A stretch of 26,650 bases of DNA from CAYZYO01 sp964482585. Lineage in GTDB: Bacteria > Bacillota > Syntrophomonadia > Syntrophomonadales > Syntrophomonadaceae. Shown here piece by piece: positions 7,870 through 16,201 of this stretch (within the stretch, counting starts at the first letter, position 1; each line of letters opens with the position of its first letter). Below the pieces are notes generated by a model. It had not been told where the DNA came from. It worked only from the letters and a program-made list of their open reading frames with translations, and did not search any database. The DNA lies in NCBI GenBank assembly GCA_964482585.1, contig CAYZYO010000015.1:1-26650 (forward strand), given 5' to 3'. A program made the position numbers and the translations under genes.

Positions 7870-9562
7870 CAATTTCCTTAACAACATCAACAACATTATC
7901 AATATCCACCAGGTCAAATCCTTCTTCCCATCTCTTCTTTAATTCGACTTTATCCTGTTTTAACGACTTGGGTCCAATAGTGATTCTTAAGGGTATACCA
8001 GTCAAATCTGCATCCTTAAACTTTACCCCGGCCCGCTCATCACGGTCATCGAAAATAGTTTCAATCCCTTCACTCACAAGCTTATCATAAATAGCCTTAG
8101 CTGCACTCATTTGATCAACCTTTTTAATATTAACCGGCACAACTATCGCATGATAAGGAGCAATCGGTCTTGGCCAAATAATCCCATTATCGTCATAATT
8201 CTGTTCAATAGCAGCAGCCATTGTACGTGATACTCCTATTCCATAACATCCCATAACCATTGGTTTCTTCTCCCCATTCTGATCTAGAAAAGAAGCATTC
8301 ATAGCCTGTGAATATTTAGTGCCTAATTTGAAAATATGTCCTACTTCAATACCCCTGATTAATTTCAAGCTCCCATCACAGCTAGGGCATTTATCTCCTT
8401 CCACCGCGTTACGCAGATCAACAATAGCCTCAGGAACAAAATCGCGTCCCATATTTACATTTTTATAATGATAATCATCAACATTAGCTCCACAAGAAAA
8501 ATTTCTCATCTTTCCTACTTCCAAATCCACTAATACCTTAATATCCATTCCAATAGGACCCAAAGAGCCGAAAGAAGCACCACATTGTCTTCTAACCATA
8601 CCGTCATCAGCCATAAAAAGCTGATTACAACCCAGAATATTTTTTAGCTTAATTTCATTTAATTCACGATCCCCGCGTAAAACAGCAGCAACAAGTTCCT
8701 CATCTGCAACATACATCAGGGTTTTTATCTGCTTTTCTTTAGCAAAATTGAATTTATCCTCCAAATCCTGTATAGTCTTTAATCCTGGAGTATGAATCTT
8801 TTCTAATTCCAGCATCTCTTCAAAGGATTCGTCCTCTTTATCCACACTGCAGACTGCCTTTTCAACATTTGCTGCGTAATCACAATTGTCACAAAATACT
8901 ATAGCAGACTCTCCATTATCAGCTAAAACCATAAACTCATGGCTTTCATTTCCGCCAATAGCTCCACTATCAGCTTCTACAACCCGGTATTTTAAAGCCA
9001 TTCTTTCATAAATCCTCTTGTAGGCATCATGCATTTTCCGGTAAGAAATATCCAGTCTTTTATCATCAACATCAAATGAGTACAAATCCTTCATTACAAA
9101 TTCGCGCCCCCGCATTAAACCAAAACGCGGCCTTATCTCATCTCTATACTTATTTTGCATCTGGTACAAGAGAAGGGGTAAACTCCTGTATGAATGAACA
9201 TCTGCATCAACCAGAGTGGTAATTATTTCTTCATGGGTCGGCCCTAAGGCAAAATGACGACTATGCCTATCCGAGAGCCTGAACATTTCATCACCGTATA
9301 CATCCCAGCGTCCTGATTCCTGCCACAACTCCGAAGGTTGGATAATGGGCATCATGATTTCCTGCCCACCGGCCCTGTCCATTTCCTCTCTAATAATATT
9401 CATTATTTTCTTTAAAACCCTATATCCTAATGGCAGGTAACTGTATACTCCTGCAGTTGTCTTTCTGATAAATCCTGCTCTGAGAAGTAATTGATGACTT
9501 ACGATTTCTGCCTCACTTGGTACTTCGCGTAATGTAGGAAAAAACAATTCCGATGCTTTCAT
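7814..9562 (-). CDS. proS: Prolyl-tRNA synthetase (bacterial type)
   Basis: Class II aminoacyl-tRNA synthetase that charges tRNA-Pro. Signatures: PTLREVPSEAEIVSHQLL at the N-terminus, class II motif 2 region (RDEIRPRFGLMRGREFVMK, about 140-160), an inserted YbaK-like editing domain (about 220-390), motif 3 (GCYGIGVSRTMAAAIE) and the C-terminal anticodon-binding domain (PYHAIVVPVNI onward). The ATG at 9562 lies 6 bases after AGGAGG; a TTG two codons earlier is too close. Length is 582 aa. The last 17 residues, NREERRENREERRENRE, are translated from a family-1 terminal repeat and look like a secondary replacement or extension of the native C-terminus. Confidence 0.96.
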   Translation of the reverse strand: MKASELFFPTLREVPSEAEIVSHQLLLRAGFIRKTTAGVYSYLPLGYRVLKKIMNIIREEMDRAGGQEIMMPIIQPSELWQESGRWDVYGDEMFRLSDRHSRHFALGPTHEEIITTLVDADVHSYRSLPLLLYQMQNKYRDEIRPRFGLMRGREFVMKDLYSFDVDDKRLDISYRKMHDAYKRIYERMALKYRVVEADSGAIGGNESHEFMVLADNGESAIVFCDNCDYAANVEKAVCSVDKEDESFEEMLELEKIHTPGLKTIQDLEDKFNFAKEKQIKTLMYVADEELVAAVLRGDRELNEIKLKNILGCNQLFMADDGMVRRQCGASFGSLGPIGMDIKVLVDLEVGKMRNFSCGANVDDYHYKNVNMGRDFVPEAIVDLRNAVEGDKCPSCDGSLKLIRGIEVGHIFKLGTKYSQAMNASFLDQNGEKKPMVMGCYGIGVSRTMAAAIEQNYDDNGIIWPRPIAPYHAIVVPVNIKKVDQMSAAKAIYDKLVSEGIETIFDDRDERAGVKFKDADLTGIPLRITIGPKSLKQDKVELKKRWEEGFDLVDIDNVVDVVKEIVNREERRENREERRENRE

Positions 9563-9581
9563 ATGCAACCTCCTTAGTATT

Positions 9582-9823
9582 TTAGAGAATAGTGAATAGT
9601 TTCTGAAGAAAAAAGCTAACGCCTTTTTCTTTCTATTTTAATCTCTAAACTGGAACCCTACGGTCTTTTTTTATTTTAATTATTAAACATTTTAACGATA
9701 GTTGAGCAATAGTTTAACAATTATTAGACAACTGTTAAACAATGTGTTTATCTGCGGTTAATATATGTAATCAAAGGAAAACGCCAGTTTTCATTCCACA
9801 TCTATTCTCTATCCTCTATCCTC
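9582..9823 (-). repeat. Structured intergenic element, family 1, copy 3 (ispG-proS spacer)
   Basis: A more diverged copy in the same orientation. Left end AGAGAATAGTGAATAG, then TTTCTGAAGAAAAAAGC, GGAACCCTACGGTC, ATCTGCGGTTAAT, AGGAAAACGCCAGTTTTC and a right end with CTATTCTCTATCCTCTATCC. The first hairpin has lost one pair (GCCTTTTT instead of GCTTTTTT). The right end overlaps the last codons and the stop of ispG. Confidence 0.8.
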
Positions 9824-10867
9824 CAACTTCCTTATCTCATCCATTAGTTCATTTACCAAATCCTTTTCAGGTACTTTTCTGATTATTTTACCAGCTTTAA
9901 ATAACAATCCAAAACCTCTGCCTCCGGCTATACCAACATCAGCTTCGCGAGCTTCACCGGGGCCATTCACTATACATCCCATAACAGCAACCTTCAAAGG
10001 CTTTTTCACTGACCTCAGCCTTCTGTCAACCTCATCGGCAGTGCCAATTAAATCAATCTCACATCTGCCACAGGTAGGGCATGAAATGAGCTCCACTCCC
10101 CGGTTACGAAGCCCCAGGCTGCGCAGTATTTCATATGCCGCCCATACCTCATCTACCGGGTTAGAAGTTAGTGATACCCTTACCGTATCTCCAATCCCTT
10201 CATATAAAAGCATACCTATCCCCAGAGCAGATTTAATCAATGCCCTATCTTTAGTTCCTGCTTCGGTAACTCCAACATGTAGTGGATAATCTACTCTCCC
10301 GGCAATCATCCGGTAGGCTGCAACAGTCCGCATAACCGAAGATGCTTTAAGAGAAATTTTAATATCATGAAAATCCAGATCCTCTAACAGCTTAACATTA
10401 TTCATTGCACTTTCAACCATAGCTTCAGCACACGGTTCACCATATTTAGCAAGTAATCTTTTATCCAGGGAACCGCCATTAACTCCAATTCTTATCGGCA
10501 CCCTTTTTTCCCGGCAAACATTTACAACTGCCCGCACCCGGTCAGCCTCGCCAATATTACCGGGGTTAATACGCAGGCCGTCAGCACCTGCTGCAATACT
10601 CTTAAGGGCCAACTTGTAATCAAAATGAATATCAGCAATTAGCGGCAGGTTAATATCCCTTTTAATATGAGCTATAGCAGCTGCGGCCTCTTCATCTATA
10701 ACCGCCACCCTTACTATCTCACATCCGGCATTTTCTAATGCTTTAGCCTGTTTCACCGTCGCTTCTACATCCCTGGTATCAGTAGTAGTCATAGATTGTA
10801 CAACTACCGGATTATCCCCGCCGACAGCAACATTGCCAATCTTAACAACTCGAGATTTTCTGGACAT
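9809..10867 (-). CDS. ispG: 4-hydroxy-3-methylbut-2-enyl diphosphate synthase (IspG/GcpE)
   Basis: Converts 2-C-methylerythritol 2,4-cyclodiphosphate to HMBPP in the MEP isoprenoid pathway, using a [4Fe-4S] cluster. The TIM-barrel part opens with NPVVVQSMTTTDTRDVEAT and has LIADIHFDYKLAL and GLRINPGNIG. The C-terminal cluster domain has SCPTCGRCEIDL and VMGCIVNGPGEA, giving the three cysteines and the glutamate of the cluster site. Length (352 aa) is normal for the short bacterial form. It lies four bases after rseP. With dxr in the same operon it supplies isoprenoid precursors used by UppS. The C-terminal residues EDRG and the stop are encoded in a family-1 repeat end. Confidence 0.96.
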   Translation of the reverse strand: MSRKSRVVKIGNVAVGGDNPVVVQSMTTTDTRDVEATVKQAKALENAGCEIVRVAVIDEEAAAAIAHIKRDINLPLIADIHFDYKLALKSIAAGADGLRINPGNIGEADRVRAVVNVCREKRVPIRIGVNGGSLDKRLLAKYGEPCAEAMVESAMNNVKLLEDLDFHDIKISLKASSVMRTVAAYRMIAGRVDYPLHVGVTEAGTKDRALIKSALGIGMLLYEGIGDTVRVSLTSNPVDEVWAAYEILRSLGLRNRGVELISCPTCGRCEIDLIGTADEVDRRLRSVKKPLKVAVMGCIVNGPGEAREADVGIAGGRGFGLLFKAGKIIRKVPEKDLVNELMDEIRKLEDRG

Positions 10868-10871
10868 ATAA

Positions 10872-11903
10872 TCATCCCTTTATTAATCTAACTATATCAT
10901 TATACGTTACAATAATAATTAACAATATCAGGAATATAAAACCCAGGAAATGAATAAAGCCTTCTTTTTCTGGCTCCAGCGGTTTCCTGCGAACAGCTTC
11001 TACTCCTGCCAGAACTATCCTGCTGCCATCAAGAGCAGGTATTGGCAATAGGTTAAGAACTCCCAGGTTAATACTCAAAAATGCAGTGAAATTTAACAGG
11101 AATACAGTCCCCACCTGAGCTGCCTCTCCAACAAGTTGGGTAATTCCTACCGGCCCGGCCAAATCAGCAGCCGATGCTCCACCAGAAACCAGCAGCCATA
11201 GACCAGATAAAAGCAAAAGCGTTAACTCGTATGTCTGCTGAAATCCAATCTTTATGGATTCCAGTATGCCCTGTTTGTCATATGCTATCTTACTTAAAAC
11301 CCCGATTTCATAATTGCCAGTGCCTGGATTTTCTTCCGGCACAACTGCAAAATCAATAATTTGATCATTGCGTTCAACCTTAATATCCAGCACCTTTCCT
11401 TCTGGATTATCAGCTAAAACTGCTGTAAATTCAGTCCAGGTCTCTACCTGTTGCTGGTTCACTGATAATACCCTATCCCCTGCTTGAAGGCCGGTTTCAA
11501 CCGCAGGTTTTCCTTTAATTGCCTGTCCGATAACCGGTTCATCCAGTGCTGAAGGTATTCCTATAAAAGAATAACTATAAATAAATATAAAAAGAGCCAG
11601 GATAAAATTCATAAAAGGCCCGGCAAAAGCGACTGCCATTTTTTCGAATGGTGTTCTTTTACTAAATCCATTAGGATCTTCATGATCCCCGGGTTCTTCC
11701 CCGGCCATACGAACAAATCCACCTAAAGGAATAATCCTTAATGAATAATCAACTCCATTTACGTTTTTCGAAAAAAGCTTATAGCCAAACCCTATGCTGA
11801 ATTCATAAACCGGGATCCCAATCTTTCTTGCTGTAACAAAATGTCCCCACTCATGAAACAGAATAAGAACAGCTATAATAATAATTGTAGTTAAAATGGT
11901 CAC
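10872..11903 (-). CDS. rseP: Site-2 intramembrane zinc metalloprotease RseP/RasP
   Basis: Membrane-embedded protease that cleaves anti-sigma factors and signal-peptide remnants. The first helix holds HEWGH, the zinc-binding HExxH motif. A PDZ domain (about 115-190, GKPAVETGLQAGDRVLSVN) follows, and the second active-site motif is NLLPIPALDGSRIVL, with the catalytic Asp in LDG. The GTG at 11903 is the likely start (343 aa): AGGAGG lies 7 bases upstream, whereas the ATG ten codons further up has no such site. It ends four bases before ispG. Upstream lies a 730-base spacer full of repeats, which separates it from dxr. Confidence 0.93.
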   Translation of the reverse strand: MTILTTIIIIAVLILFHEWGHFVTARKIGIPVYEFSIGFGYKLFSKNVNGVDYSLRIIPLGGFVRMAGEEPGDHEDPNGFSKRTPFEKMAVAFAGPFMNFILALFIFIYSYSFIGIPSALDEPVIGQAIKGKPAVETGLQAGDRVLSVNQQQVETWTEFTAVLADNPEGKVLDIKVERNDQIIDFAVVPEENPGTGNYEIGVLSKIAYDKQGILESIKIGFQQTYELTLLLLSGLWLLVSGGASAADLAGPVGITQLVGEAAQVGTVFLLNFTAFLSINLGVLNLLPIPALDGSRIVLAGVEAVRRKPLEPEKEGFIHFLGFIFLILLIIIVTYNDIVRLIKG

Positions 11904-11958
11904 CTTTTTTCCTCCTTCTTTTAGCAGCCGCATAATTTTTTTAGGATCAGCTGCTTAA

Positions 11959-12172
11959 GAATTTTGCATAATAGCTATTATATCACTAGATCTCCTGCAT
12001 CCATAAAGAAGATTTTAGTCTCCAGCTTAACTGTTATCCTGAGAAGAAGCTGAAGGATCGTAAGGTTCTTCGTTAACGCACCACAACCATGGGGCAAGAT
12101 TCTTCACTTGGTTCAGAATGAAAGGCTACTGATGCTCAGAGTGCATAGTGAACTTTTGAATTATGCAAAACT
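11959..12172 (-). repeat. TTGCATAAT-terminated element, family 2, copy A (dxr-rseP spacer)
   Basis: The ends are TTTTGCATAAT (11962-11972) and its inverse ATTATGCAAAA (12160-12170). The left arm continues TAGCTATTATATCACTAGA, then CTCCTGCATCC and a TTTAGTCTCC palindrome half. These features are shared, on the other strand, with the copies at 24847-25045 and 25640-25733. The middle (about 12030-12125) contains a GATTCTTCACTTGGTTCAGA motif that looks like another short dispersed repeat nested inside. No ORF. Confidence 0.65.
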
Positions 12173-12290
12173 CTCACTTTATAAACTTATTTTACTAGCT
12201 AAATCCTTTTCTAGCCACATAAGATTTAATTAGTCAGTGAGAAAATAAACTCTTAATACAATCATCTTACCGGACAGAACCGTAGATAAA

Positions 12291-12365
12291 ACCGTAGAGG
12301 CGACTTCAGTCGTCGTCCTGACACCCTAATTGCGGCTAGTCGGCGACTGAAGTCGCCTCTACGGT
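12291..12365. repeat. Perfect 22-bp inverted repeat with 31-base loop
   Basis: Arms at 12291-12312 and 12344-12365 are exact reverse complements. Each arm itself contains the palindromic core GGCGACTTCAGTCG or its inverse, a G+C-richer version of the GGAGACTTTAGTCTCC motif found elsewhere in the window. No T-tract follows on either strand, so it is not an obvious terminator. Confidence 0.8.
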
Positions 12366-12460
12366 ATAAGATACGGTACAATATAGGAATTAGAGATTAA
12401 CTGCAGAGTTAAAGGTAAAATATTATAATTGTTCTACATACATCAAAACAAAAACCCAAA

Positions 12461-12496
12461 AATCCGCGTGAATCTGTGTTCATCTGTGGTTAATTA
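12461..12496. repeat. Intact ATCCGCGTGAATCTGTG dispersed motif
   Basis: Reads ATCCGCGTGAATCTGTG followed by TTCATCTGTGGTTAATTA. Shorter versions of the second half occur at about 15342-15361 and inside each full family-1 copy. I recall similar strings in unrelated bacterial genomes, but this cannot be checked here. Confidence 0.6.
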
Positions 12497-12507
12497 AAGA
12501 TCATGAA

Positions 12508-12523
12508 GGAGACTTTAGTCTCC
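12508..12523. repeat. Palindromic motif GGAGACTTTAGTCTCC
   Basis: A 7-bp-arm palindrome with a 2-base centre. Related sites lie at 12004-12026, 12295-12312, 12344-12358, 17160-17181, 24930-24956, 24964-24987 and 25666-25684. Most are next to a GTA-AAGG or CCTTTAC-type flank. Confidence 0.55.
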
Positions 12524-12582
12524 GGCCAACCAGACAATAACGCGATTTAAGAAAAAATTCTCCCCTAACACTTCCCAACTTC

Positions 12583-12614
12583 CCAACTTTCCAACTTTCC
12601 AACTTTCCAACTTT
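12583..12614. repeat. Tandem array (CCAACTTT)x4
   Basis: Four exact 8-base units, preceded by a degenerate unit (CCAACTTC). It directly adjoins the truncated family-1 copy at the dxr 3' end. A related array (CCAACTAA) lies at the cdsA 3' end, and CCAACTTTC flanks the polC stop. Confidence 0.8.
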
Positions 12615-12669
12615 ATATAATCAAAAGAAAACGTCAGTTTTTCCTACCATATCTATTCTCTATTCTCTC
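12614..12669 (-). repeat. Truncated family-1 element, copy 5 (dxr 3' end)
   Basis: Only the right half is present: ATAATCAAAAGAAAACGTCAG, the hairpin arm TTTTCC and the CTATTCTCTATTCTCTC terminus. The orientation is the same as in the other copies. The dxr frame runs through the terminal repeat and stops inside the element. Confidence 0.7.
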
Positions 12670-13809
12670 ACAAACCTCCCGGGCCCATTTATCTACTTCC
12701 AGTATATCATCCAGATCCGGGTTTTCGACACAGTCATGCTTTAACATAACCTTTTCCACCAGTACTGGAATATCTGTAAAAGCAATTTTTCCTTTAATAA
12801 AAATATTAACTGCAGCCTCATTAGCAGCATTCAAGACTGCTGGCATAGTTCCTCCTATCTTACCTGCACTATACGCGAGCTCCAAAGCCGGAAACTTCCT
12901 TTTATCCGGCAAATCAAAATGAATAGCCCTTAAACCAGTAAAATCAAGACTCTTTGCCGGAGAATCCAGCCTTTCAGGATAGGTTAAAGCATATTGGATA
13001 GGAATTCGCATATCTGGAACCCCCAGGTGAGCTATAAACGCTCCATCTACCAGCTCTACCATCGAATGAATAATACTCTCCCTTTGAACAACAACCTGAA
13101 TCTGATCATAGTCAACCCCAAACAAATGATGGGCTTCAATAACCTCTAACCCTTTATTCATAAGGGAAGCAGAATCAATGGTGATCTTGGGCCCCATTGC
13201 CCAGTTGGGATGTTTTAATGCCATCTCTACCGTAACCCCTTGGAGCTGTTCATAATTTAAATCCCTGAAAGGACCACCAGAAGCCGTAATCCATATATTA
13301 TTGAGATGCTTGGCCTCACCTGCTATACACTGAAAAATAGCTGAGTGCTCACTGTCAACCGGTATCATCAGTACTCCATGTTCCTTGACCTGCTGCATAA
13401 CAATATCTCCAGCAGCAACCAGGGTCTCTTTATTTGCCAGAGCTATCCGCTTACCCGCTTTAATCCCGGCCAGAGTCGGCTTAATCCCTACAGCCCCACT
13501 CACCGATACCAGAACACAATCAGCCTCAGGCATTGAAGCCAGCTCACACAACCCTTCCATCCCTGATAATACCTTAACTCTACTGCTGGCTGCATCCTTC
13601 ATCTTGCTAAAAGCCTTATTATCAGTCACACTTACAACATCTGGTCTATACCTATCTATTTGTTCCAGCAGTAAAGAAACATTATTATTTGCCGCCAGTC
13701 CAACAACCTTAAATCTACCAGGATACTTTTCAACCACCTCTAATGCCTGCTTACCTATCGAGCCAGTTGAACCTAGAATCACTACCTTCAGTATCTTCTG
13801 TTCTATCAT
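12634..13809 (-). CDS. dxr: 1-deoxy-D-xylulose 5-phosphate reductoisomerase
   Basis: First committed step of the MEP pathway: NADPH-dependent conversion of DXP to MEP. The Rossmann motif ILGSTGSIGKQALEVV is at 11-26, NKETL at 126-130, the metal and substrate motif DSEHSAIFQ at 152-160 and NKGLEVIEAHHLFG at 218-231. Length (391 aa) is normal. The ATG overlaps the ytvI stop as ATGA, so translation is probably coupled. The last residues RIENRYGRKN come from a truncated family-1 element; the native C-terminus probably ended close to EVCE. Fosmidomycin is the classic inhibitor of this enzyme family. Confidence 0.96.
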   Translation of the reverse strand: MIEQKILKVVILGSTGSIGKQALEVVEKYPGRFKVVGLAANNNVSLLLEQIDRYRPDVVSVTDNKAFSKMKDAASSRVKVLSGMEGLCELASMPEADCVLVSVSGAVGIKPTLAGIKAGKRIALANKETLVAAGDIVMQQVKEHGVLMIPVDSEHSAIFQCIAGEAKHLNNIWITASGGPFRDLNYEQLQGVTVEMALKHPNWAMGPKITIDSASLMNKGLEVIEAHHLFGVDYDQIQVVVQRESIIHSMVELVDGAFIAHLGVPDMRIPIQYALTYPERLDSPAKSLDFTGLRAIHFDLPDKRKFPALELAYSAGKIGGTMPAVLNAANEAAVNIFIKGKIAFTDIPVLVEKVMLKHDCVENPDLDDILEVDKWAREVCERIENRYGRKN

Positions 13810-14924
13810 GGATCTTTCCTCCAGTTCAATCCTTCAAAAACTCCCGCCTTGTAACTGGCTATAATAATAACCACGGTTACCGGCCCTAAAACCATACCCA
13901 TAACCCCACCTAATTTCAAGCCAACATAGAGTGAAATTAGGGTTGCCAGTGGATGAAGTCCGATATTATCACCGATAATTTTTGGCTCCAGGAATTGCCT
14001 TACAGTAGATATTATAATATATATTATAAGCAACCCCATACCCCTGCCCGGATCCCCCGCAAAAAACTCGAAGAGTATCCAGGGAACAAAAAAAGCCCCT
14101 GGTCCTAGCACAGGTAGAATATCTAATAAACCAACAAAAATTCCTATAGTCAAAACATAATCTATTCCCATCAATTGCAGGGCAATCATAGTAATAATCG
14201 CTGTAATAGATATTAAAATACTGTAAGCCTTTACAAACCCGGTAAAGGCCTTAAACAATTCCCCAACAATATCCCTGGTTTTATTGCGAGCATTCCTGGG
14301 AATAAACTGGAGAACGAAATTCCTAATTAATGCCCGGTCTTTTATAATAAAAAACGTGGCAACAGTTGCAATCATCAAGAAAATAAACAAACCAGGTAGC
14401 ATTGTCAGTACATTCACCAGAATATTTATACTGCTATCCATAAAACCACTTAATATCCTTATCCCTCTTTCCAAACTATTCTGCAGTGTATCCTGGATCT
14501 CAACCGGTAAATTTAATTGCAAATAGAATAACTTAACCTCACTTATAGCGGTAACAAAGCGATTGATAACCGCATCCGATTGAGAAATAACCTTGGGATA
14601 AAAGGCAGATACCTCGGCAGTAATTTGCATGATAATTAAGGAAATAAAAGAAATAAACCCACCTACTAGCAAGGCCAGGGTAACCCCCACTGACCAGCTC
14701 CGTTTCAGTTTTAGTCTTTCTTCAAAGACATTAACTATTGGTTCACTTATTACTGCCAGCAGAATTGCTACAATAAAAGGCAAAAATAAAACCGGTATTA
14801 ATGATAAAACATTGCCCAGCATAGGAAATATAAAAGAAAACAACAAATAGACAACTATCAAAGCCAGCACTATAATAGCCAGCTTAACCATAGTTTTTAA
14901 ATATCTCCTTAATTCAGGATCCAA
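13806..14924 (-). CDS. ytvI: AI-2E family permease, YtvI-like sporulation membrane protein
   Basis: A polytopic membrane protein of the AI-2E/PerM family with about seven to eight hydrophobic segments, a central soluble helical part (about 100-170) and the family signature GIFVGLLDILPVLGPGAFFVPW near residues 262-283. The order and length (372 aa) fit the YtvI subfamily, in which members are annotated as sporulation integral membrane proteins; transport substrates are unknown. The TTG at 14924 is used, preceded by AAGGTGG; an ATG at 14891 behind AAGGAG is an alternative. It overlaps dxr by four bases. Its place between cdsA and dxr is unusual compared with Bacillus subtilis, where cdsA and dxr are adjacent. 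Confidence 0.8.
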   Translation of the reverse strand: MDPELRRYLKTMVKLAIIVLALIVVYLLFSFIFPMLGNVLSLIPVLFLPFIVAILLAVISEPIVNVFEERLKLKRSWSVGVTLALLVGGFISFISLIIMQITAEVSAFYPKVISQSDAVINRFVTAISEVKLFYLQLNLPVEIQDTLQNSLERGIRILSGFMDSSINILVNVLTMLPGLFIFLMIATVATFFIIKDRALIRNFVLQFIPRNARNKTRDIVGELFKAFTGFVKAYSILISITAIITMIALQLMGIDYVLTIGIFVGLLDILPVLGPGAFFVPWILFEFFAGDPGRGMGLLIIYIIISTVRQFLEPKIIGDNIGLHPLATLISLYVGLKLGGVMGMVLGPVTVVIIIASYKAGVFEGLNWRKDP

Positions 14925-14950
14925 AAAAAAATACCACCTTTTTTAAACAG

Positions 14951-15310
14951 TTAATAGAGAATAGAGAATAGAGAATAGAGGATAGAGAATAGTTTCTGTA
15001 GAAAAAAGCTGTCGCTTTTTTCTTCTATTCATAATCTCAATCCCAATCCTTAAAGGGATTATCCCAAAGCGGTGAGCGAAGCGACACCGCATCCGTCTAC
15101 TCCCAAAGGCTAGTGCAACTAGCCAAATACCACTACCTATCTCCTATCATAAATCTTATCATATACACCAGCAAACGCCTCTCCTAAATACCTATTATCA
15201 AAGGAAAGCACTAGCTTTCCTCCCGCATGTGTTTATCTGTGGTTAATTATATGTAATCAAAGGAAAACGTCAGTTTTCCTTCCATATCTATTCTCTATTC
15301 TCTAATTAAC
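14951..15310 (-). repeat. Family-1 element, copy 4, long variant (ytvI-cdsA spacer)
   Basis: The left end is TTAATAG followed by AGAATAG heptamers; the right end is CTATTCTCTATTCTCT. The internal hairpins are AAAAAAGC-TGTC-GCTTTTTT and AGGAAAAC-GTCA-GTTTTCCT. A second, compensated hairpin, AGGAAAGC-ACTA-GCTTTCCT, lies at about 15200-15219. The centre (about 15030-15190) is unrelated to the other copies and includes AAGCGGTGAGCGAAGCGACACCGC-type short repeats, so this looks like a composite of two elements or an element with an insertion. No ORF. Confidence 0.7.
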
Positions 15311-15384
15311 AGCCTTCCACCTTAACGTAATACCCAAAACGTGTTCATCTGTGGTTAATTAAAAACCCTGCATAATTACCTTTT

Positions 15385-16193
<809 letters not shown>

Positions 16194-16201
<8 letters not shown>

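Larger units (their letters stand above)
11904..12633. other. 730-base repeat-filled spacer between dxr and rseP
   Basis: There is no convincing gene here. From left to right: the family-2 element (11959-12172), an A+T-rich stretch (12173-12290), a 22-bp inverted repeat (12291-12365), an ATCCGCGTGAATCTGTG motif (12461-12496), a GGAGACTTTAGTCTCC palindrome (12508-12523), a CCAACTTT tandem array (12583-12614) and the truncated family-1 element that enters dxr. It behaves as an accumulation site for small repeats inside an otherwise compact operon. Confidence 0.7.

Noticed and set aside
9563..9808. Riboswitch or T-box in the spacer before proS
   Set aside because: The sequence upstream of proS belongs to the repeat family shared with unrelated genes, so it is not a gene-specific regulator.
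12583..12614. Short regular repeats resembling a CRISPR array (also 15385-15432)
   Set aside because: Units are 8 bases with no spacers, so they are simple tandem arrays; no cas genes nearby.
13385..13864. 159-codon open frame on the plus strand
   Set aside because: Antisense to dxr, with composition of a shadow frame.
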